Shown here piece after piece: positions 5,686-10,413 of a DNA stretch of 10,413 bases. The stretch's first letter is position 1; each line of letters opens with the position of its first letter. The position numbers and the translations under genes were made by a program. This DNA is from Anaerolineales bacterium (GTDB lineage: Bacteria; Chloroflexota; Anaerolineae; Anaerolineales; Villigracilaceae). The DNA lies in the NCBI GenBank assembly GCA_015489255.1, contig WGAD01000246.1, positions 1-10,413 on the forward strand. The letters are read 5' to 3'. The notes under the pieces are model-generated. The model saw only the letters and a program-made list of their open reading frames with translations. It was not told where the DNA came from and ran no database searches.

Positions 5686-6663
5686 ATGTTTTCCTTGAAT
5701 ATGTCTGGCAGCAGCCAGGCAGATGCAGATACCCTCTATGATGTGATCATCGTAGGCGCTGGTTCCGCTGGCCTGACGACGGCCATTTATACCAGCCGCG
5801 ATGGCTGGAAGACGCTGGTGCTGGAAAAGGCCAGCGTGGGCGGCCTGGCGGCTTCTACCCACCTGATTGAAAACTACCCGGGTTTCCCGGAAGGCGTGGA
5901 AGGGCCGGAACTGATGGAAAAGTTCCAGCAGCAGGCCGAACGCTTTGGCGCCCAGGTAGTCGATTTCGATGAGGTCACCCAGATAGACAAGGGGGCGGAT
6001 GGCATCTTTACCTTGCACACCAGCGAAGGCCAGACCTTTAAAGGCCGGGCGGTGTTGCTGGCAACGGGCAGCCAGCCGAAAAAACTGGGCATCCCGGGCG
6101 AGGCGGAATTCGCCAACAAGGGCGTTTCCTATTGCGCCACCTGTGACGGCCCGCTCTACAAAGACGAGGACGTGGTGGTCATCGGCTGCGGAAATTCCGG
6201 TTTGCAGGAAGCCGAAATCTTGCTGCAATACGCCAAAAGCGTGACCTTCGTTGAATTTCTGGATCACTCCATTGCCGAAAAAGTTTTGCAAGACCGTGTG
6301 CAAGGCAACCCCAAGACCAAATGCCTCTTCTCGCACATAGCGGTGGAAGTGAAAGGCGACCAATTTGTCAAGGCGGTGGTGGTCAAGAATCGCGAAACAG
6401 GTGAATTGACCGAAATCCCCGCCAAGGCGGTCTTCATCTACGTCGGCTACCAGCCGGATACAGATTTCGTCAAAGGGCTGGTCGATTTGAACGACTACGG
6501 CTACATTATCACCGATCGCCACATGCGCACCTCGGTGCCGGGCATCTTCGCGGCGGGCGACGTGCGCGCCGATAACCTGGCACAGGTTGCGGTGGCGGTG
6601 GGCGATGGCGCCAAGGCGGCAGTGGCCATTCGTGAATATTTGCAAAATTCGAACCAGGCGTAA
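5686..6663 (+). CDS. Thioredoxin-reductase-family flavoprotein lacking the NADPH motif
   Basis: The product has 325 residues with the low-molecular-weight thioredoxin reductase layout: FAD motif GAGSAG at 24-29, redox centre C150-A-T-C153 ([10 protein letters not shown]), a nucleotide-binding-like domain at about 160-250, and the C-terminal FAD motif GIFAAGD with D292. Two canonical NADPH features are missing. The HRRxxxR motif that grips the 2'-phosphate is replaced by EFLDHSIAE (from E190, aligned with H179 of the neighbour), and GGGDSA has become GCGNSG (167-172). The Arg of the RQ motif is also Ala (A299-Q300). Such changes are known in thioredoxin reductases that do not use NADPH, for example ferredoxin-dependent flavin thioredoxin reductases of clostridia; the donor here is therefore inferred to be something else. 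Start ATG 5686 has a perfect AAGGAGGTG site at 5672-5680. The canonical paralogue starts 11 bases after its stop, so the two form an operon. Confidence 0.92.
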   Translation: MFSLNMSGSSQADADTLYDVIIVGAGSAGLTTAIYTSRDGWKTLVLEKASVGGLAASTHLIENYPGFPEGVEGPELMEKFQQQAERFGAQVVDFDEVTQIDKGADGIFTLHTSEGQTFKGRAVLLATGSQPKKLGIPGEAEFANKGVSYCATCDGPLYKDEDVVVIGCGNSGLQEAEILLQYAKSVTFVEFLDHSIAEKVLQDRVQGNPKTKCLFSHIAVEVKGDQFVKAVVVKNRETGELTEIPAKAVFIYVGYQPDTDFVKGLVDLNDYGYIITDRHMRTSVPGIFAAGDVRADNLAQVAVAVGDGAKAAVAIREYLQNSNQA

Positions 6664-6674
6664 GGAGTGCAACG

Positions 6675-7613
6675 ATGAACGCCAAACTTCCTGTCCGCCA
6701 GGTGGACGCCCTGGTGATCGGCTCCGGGCCGGCAGGCCTTTCTGCGGCCATTTATCTTTCTCGCGCCAACCTGAACACGGTGGTGCTTTCGGGGATGGAC
6801 CTGGGCGGACAGGTTTCCATTACCTACATGGTGGAAAACTACCCGGGCTTCCCGGATGGCATTTCCGGTGAGGGGCTGGTGGAAGCCTTTCGCACCCAGG
6901 CGGAGAAATTCGGCGCCGAGATCGTCTTCGACGTGGCCGTGGAAGTGGATTTTTCGCGGCGCCCCTTTGTGGTCAAAACGTATGGCGAAGAGATCCACGC
7001 CCGCACGGTGATTGTGGCGACCGGCGCCACCGCCCGTAAACTGGACGTCCCCGGCGAGGAAGCCTTTACCGGGCGCGGCGTCTCCTATTGTGCCACTTGC
7101 GACGGACACTTCTTCCAGGGGATGGACGTGGTGGTCGTCGGGGGCGGCGACAGCGCCGTCGAAGAGGCGCTTTTCCTGACGCGTTACGCCTCCTCGGTGA
7201 CCATCATCCACCGCCGGGATCAGCTGCGCGCCAGCGCTTTGCTGCAAGAGCGTGCCCGCGCCAACGATAAAATCGCTTTCATCTGGAATACGGTGGTCAC
7301 CGAAATCCTGGGCGATGAAGCGGTTCATTCGCTGCGGCTGAAGAACGTCCAGACGGGTGAAGAATCCCTCCTGGAGACGAAAGGCGTCTTCATCTTCATC
7401 GGCCACACGCCGAACACAGCGCTTTTCCAGGGGCAGCTGGAGATGGACGAACGCGGCTACCTGGTGGTGGACGCACGGATGCACACCAGCGTGCCCGGCG
7501 TGTTCGCAGCGGGCGAAGCGGCAGACCCGCATTTTCGCCAGGTGATCACCTCGGCGGGCATGGGCGCTGCGGCGGCGATGGAAGCAGGCCATTACCTGGA
7601 AAACGAGCGTTAA
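6675..7613 (+). CDS. trxB: Thioredoxin-disulfide reductase (NADPH type)
   Basis: The product has 312 residues, normal for bacterial TrxB, which passes electrons from NADPH through FAD and a disulfide to thioredoxin in the cytoplasm. All expected motifs are present: FAD motif GSGPAG (16-21), redox C139-A-T-C142, NADPH motif GGGDSA (156-161), HRRDQLRA (179-186) for the 2'-phosphate, and FRQVITSAG near the C-terminus. One oddity: the usual AAGD at the FAD pyrophosphate/ribityl site reads AAGE (E281), a conservative change in a very conserved position. Its AAGGAG site (6662-6667) overlaps the stop of the preceding gene, so the two are translated from one message. An 18-bp hairpin begins in its own stop codon and should end the operon. 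Confidence 0.96.
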   Translation: MNAKLPVRQVDALVIGSGPAGLSAAIYLSRANLNTVVLSGMDLGGQVSITYMVENYPGFPDGISGEGLVEAFRTQAEKFGAEIVFDVAVEVDFSRRPFVVKTYGEEIHARTVIVATGATARKLDVPGEEAFTGRGVSYCATCDGHFFQGMDVVVVGGGDSAVEEALFLTRYASSVTIIHRRDQLRASALLQERARANDKIAFIWNTVVTEILGDEAVHSLRLKNVQTGEESLLETKGVFIFIGHTPNTALFQGQLEMDERGYLVVDARMHTSVPGVFAAGEAADPHFRQVITSAGMGAAAAMEAGHYLENER

Positions 7614-7654
7614 CGAACAAACAGGGCGGAGGCATTTCCGCCCTGTTTGTTCGT
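7613..7654. terminator. Long hairpin terminator after trxB
   Basis: Left arm 7613-7630 and right arm 7637-7654 are perfectly complementary over 18 bases around a 6-base loop (GGCATT). The stem begins on the last base of the trxB stop codon. There is no separate T-run after it, but the right arm is T-rich (CTGTTTGTTCGT). It probably acts as a transcription terminator and 3'-end stabiliser. Confidence 0.75.
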
Positions 7655-7681
7655 AACCCAGAATATGTGACAAAAAGAACT

Positions 7682-7709
7682 TTGCAAGCCCGAGGCTTTA
7701 TGTTATATA
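7682..7709 (+). promoter_or_regulatory. Candidate promoter for the mdh-citrate synthase unit
   Basis: TTGCAA (7682-7687) and TATATA (7704-7709; overlapping TTATAT with a TG two bases before) are separated by 16 bases. The start would fall near 7716, leaving a leader of about 44 bases to ATG 7760. It lies just past the trxB terminator, where a new promoter is needed. Confidence 0.45.
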
Positions 7710-7744
7710 GGGTATTGCCATTGGATTTTCGTCATTTCATCTAA

Positions 7745-8695
<951 letters not shown>

Positions 8696-8710
8696 GTTTT
8701 GGATTGACAA

Positions 8711-8734
8711 GCCGCTCATGTCCACATGGGCGGC
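8711..8734 (+). promoter_or_regulatory. Hairpin between mdh and citrate synthase genes
   Basis: GCCGCTCATG (8711-8720) pairs with CATGGGCGGC (8725-8734) through ten base pairs, one of them G-U in RNA, around a 4-base loop TCCA. No T-run follows, so complete termination is unlikely. It may be an mRNA processing or stability element that sets the ratio of the two enzymes. Confidence 0.45.
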
Positions 8735-8765
8735 CTTCCCTATCCCTGTTTCTGGAGGAGACACA

Positions 8766-10067
8766 ATGATTCTCAAAGAAAAAATCTCTGCAATGCTGCC
8801 CGAATGGCGCGAGCGCGTGACCAAGCTGCTCAAAGAGCACGGCAGTGTGGTGGTCGGCGATGTGACCATCAAGCAGGTCTATGGGGGGATGCGCGGCGTC
8901 AAGGCGCTGGTAACCGATATTTCGTATGTCGATCCAAACTCGGGCATCCGCTTCCGCGGGCACACCATCCCCGAGGTGCTGGAAAAACTGCCGAAACCGG
9001 ATGGCGCCGAGATGCCCTATGTGGGCGGCCTCTACTACCTCTTGCTGACGGGCGAATTTCCGACCAAAGAGGAGGCCGAGGCGGTTGAGGCGGAATGGGC
9101 CAAAAACGCCGAGGTGCCGGCGCACGTCTTTGACGTGCTGCGGGCGATGCCCAAAGATACGCACCCGATGGCGCTGTTTTCCATGGCCGTTTTGGCGCTG
9201 CAAGGCGAATCCAAGTTTGCCCGGCGCTACGCTGAGGGCATGAACAAATTCGAGTACTGGGATCCGGCCCTCGATGACGCCATGGCTCTGACGGCCAAAC
9301 TGCCGGTGGTGGCGGCTTTCATTTACCGCTTGAAGTACAAGGATGGCGCGGAACCGAAGTACGACCCGAACATGGATTATGGCGCCAACTTCGCCCGCAT
9401 GATGGGCGTTGATAACCCGGGTTACGCCGACCTGGCGCGCTTGTACTTCATCCTGCATTCCGACCACGAAAGCGGCAACGTCAGTGCCCACACCATGCAC
9501 CTGGTTGGTTCGGCCCTGGCCGACCCGTACTACGCTTTCTCGGCGGCGATGGACGGTCTGGCCGGCCCCTTGCACGGCCTGGCGAACCAGAAGGCATTGG
9601 GTTTCCTGATGTCGATCCGCGACAAGTTCGGCGGTGTTCCCTCCCAGGAGCAGCTGCGCGAATTCTTGTGGGATACGCTCAACAGCGGCCAGGTGATTCC
9701 CGGGTATGGGCACGCGGTGCTGCGCGTCCCCGATCCGCGTTATGTGGCGCAGTTTGAGTTTGCCAAGAAGAATTTCCCCGATGACGAACTCTTCCGCCTG
9801 GTGCAACTGATGTACGATACCGTTCCGCCGGTGCTGCAGGAGCAGGGCAAGGCGAAGAACCCGTGGCCGAACGTGGATGCCATCAGCGGCACGCTGCAAT
9901 ATTACTACGGCGTGACGGAATTCGATTTCTACACCGTGCTCTTTGGCGTAGGCCGCGCCCTGGGCGTGACGGCCAACTACGTTTGGGCGCGCGCGCTGGG
10001 GCAGCCGATCGAGCGCCCCAAATCGCTGACCACGGCCATGCTGGAAGAAGCCGCCCAGAAGGCCTGA
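8766..10067 (+). CDS. gltA: Citrate (Si)-synthase, eukaryotic/mitochondrial type
   Basis: The product has 433 residues and condenses oxaloacetate with acetyl-CoA to citrate. It matches the mitochondrial (type I) enzyme far better than the usual bacterial hexameric type: LHSDHESGNVSAHTMHLVGS, DGLAGPLHGLANQ, SGQVIPGYGHAVLR, QGKAKNPWPNVDAISG, and the C-terminal YYTVLFGVGRALGV. Catalytic residues are H270, H316 and D371, exactly four positions below the pig-heart numbers 274, 320 and 375; the oxaloacetate-binding histidine is H234 or its neighbour H231 in HSDHE. Small differences from mitochondrial sequences are E-S-G for E-G-G and DAISG for DAHSG. Start ATG 8766 is chosen for the GGAGGAG site immediately before it; an in-frame ATG at 8718 has none. 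It has no mitochondrial-like leader. It lies 70 bases after mdh and ends in a strong terminator. Confidence 0.95.
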   Translation: MILKEKISAMLPEWRERVTKLLKEHGSVVVGDVTIKQVYGGMRGVKALVTDISYVDPNSGIRFRGHTIPEVLEKLPKPDGAEMPYVGGLYYLLLTGEFPTKEEAEAVEAEWAKNAEVPAHVFDVLRAMPKDTHPMALFSMAVLALQGESKFARRYAEGMNKFEYWDPALDDAMALTAKLPVVAAFIYRLKYKDGAEPKYDPNMDYGANFARMMGVDNPGYADLARLYFILHSDHESGNVSAHTMHLVGSALADPYYAFSAAMDGLAGPLHGLANQKALGFLMSIRDKFGGVPSQEQLREFLWDTLNSGQVIPGYGHAVLRVPDPRYVAQFEFAKKNFPDDELFRLVQLMYDTVPPVLQEQGKAKNPWPNVDAISGTLQYYYGVTEFDFYTVLFGVGRALGVTANYVWARALGQPIERPKSLTTAMLEEAAQKA

Positions 10068-10090
10068 CCCGTCGGCAGATTGCAATCACC

Positions 10091-10123
10091 AAAAACAGCC
10101 GCCGAAGTGGCGGCTGTTTTTTT
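10091..10123. terminator. Bidirectional intrinsic terminator
   Basis: AAAAACAGCCGCC (10091-10103) and GGCGGCTGTTTTT (10109-10121) pair perfectly around GAAGT. T-runs are present at the 3' side on both strands. It lies between the converging citrate synthase gene and the minus-strand gene at the right edge, and can end both transcripts. Confidence 0.9.
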
Positions 10124-10137
10124 GTTTTGAGAGGCGC

Positions 10138-10413
10138 TCAGGGGGTGGTGTTGGCGCCTTGCCAGGAAAAGACGCGCTTTTCGCTGGGGCTGCCGGCCAC
10201 CGTCCAGATCGGTTCGCCGTTGTCGTCCACGCCGCTCTGGCGGACGGGGATGACCCACCAGCGCATGACGTGCGGCACATCGTCGTTGGGGCGGAAGGTC
10301 ACCGGCACGATGTACTTGGTGTCGGTCACATAGTCCACCACCTTGCGTCCCTGGTCGGCGGTCACGTCTTCTACGGTCACCATGTAGGCTTCGTTGTCGC
10401 GCAGGGTGCCTAC
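10138..10413 (-). CDS. C-terminal part of an unrecognised protein (5' end outside window)
   Basis: The frame runs from the right edge to a TGA at 10140-10138, showing the last 91 residues; the start lies beyond the window. The visible part looks like a beta-rich domain with aromatic strands: LRDNEAYMVTVEDV, TKYIVPVTFRP, MRWWVIPVRQSG and EKRVFSWQGANTTP. No catalytic motif or membrane segment is visible. The character suggests a beta-sandwich module of a surface or multidomain protein, but this is inference and I name no function. It converges on citrate synthase and shares the terminator at 10091-10123. GC content and codon use resemble the neighbouring core genes. Confidence 0.7.
   Translation of the reverse strand, partial: VGTLRDNEAYMVTVEDVTADQGRKVVDYVTDTKYIVPVTFRPNDDVPHVMRWWVIPVRQSGVDDNGEPIWTVAGSPSEKRVFSWQGANTTP

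Noticed and set aside
8704..8709. Perfect TTGACA that might be the -35 of a promoter for citrate synthase
   Set aside because: No -10-like hexamer lies 15-19 bases downstream; the expected position is GC-rich and inside a hairpin.
8718..8765. Upstream ATG adding 16 residues to citrate synthase
   Set aside because: It lies within the hairpin, has no ribosome-binding site, and GGAGGAG is positioned for ATG 8766.

Overview
The window looks like bacterial chromosome, most probably from a Chloroflexota of the Anaerolineae type. This placement is inference: it rests on an LDH-like malate dehydrogenase, a mitochondrial-type citrate synthase, GC-rich codon use, and short dispersed palindromic repeats of a kind I associate with these genomes. 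No rRNA, tRNA, CRISPR array or transposase gene is visible.

Left part (about 1-2390) is accessory in character: more AT-rich, with unrecognised genes and repeats. It opens with the 3' end of a larger gene whose product resembles the C-terminal part of a polymorphic toxin. A small acidic protein of the kind expected for a cognate immunity protein follows 16 bp later. Next comes noncoding DNA with two related repeat elements (1364-1473 and 2082-2234) in direct orientation. They flank a lone gene for a four-helix membrane protein on the minus strand.

Middle part (2384-5180) has a minus-strand pair: an NTPase/kinase-like protein fused to a DUF309 domain, overlapping by 4 bp a small membrane protein gene. 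They diverge from a class III aminotransferase gene. The 50 bp between the two divergent genes contains a perfectly symmetric -10 element that could serve both directions.

Right part (5205-10140) is ordinary core metabolism and redox, well supplied with hairpins and terminators. It has a solitary groES (no groEL beside it), then two adjacent thioredoxin-reductase-family flavoproteins. The first keeps the redox CxxC but lacks the NADPH-binding motif, whereas the second has it. Malate dehydrogenase and a eukaryote-type citrate synthase follow as a likely two-gene TCA-cycle unit with near-identical ribosome-binding leaders. A strong bidirectional terminator separates this unit from a converging, truncated, unrecognised gene at the right edge.

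The strongest candidates for something unusual are the motif-deficient thioredoxin reductase beside a canonical paralogue, the putative toxin/immunity pair at the left edge, and the kinase-DUF309 fusion with its symmetric divergent promoter. None of these is proven new from sequence reading alone.
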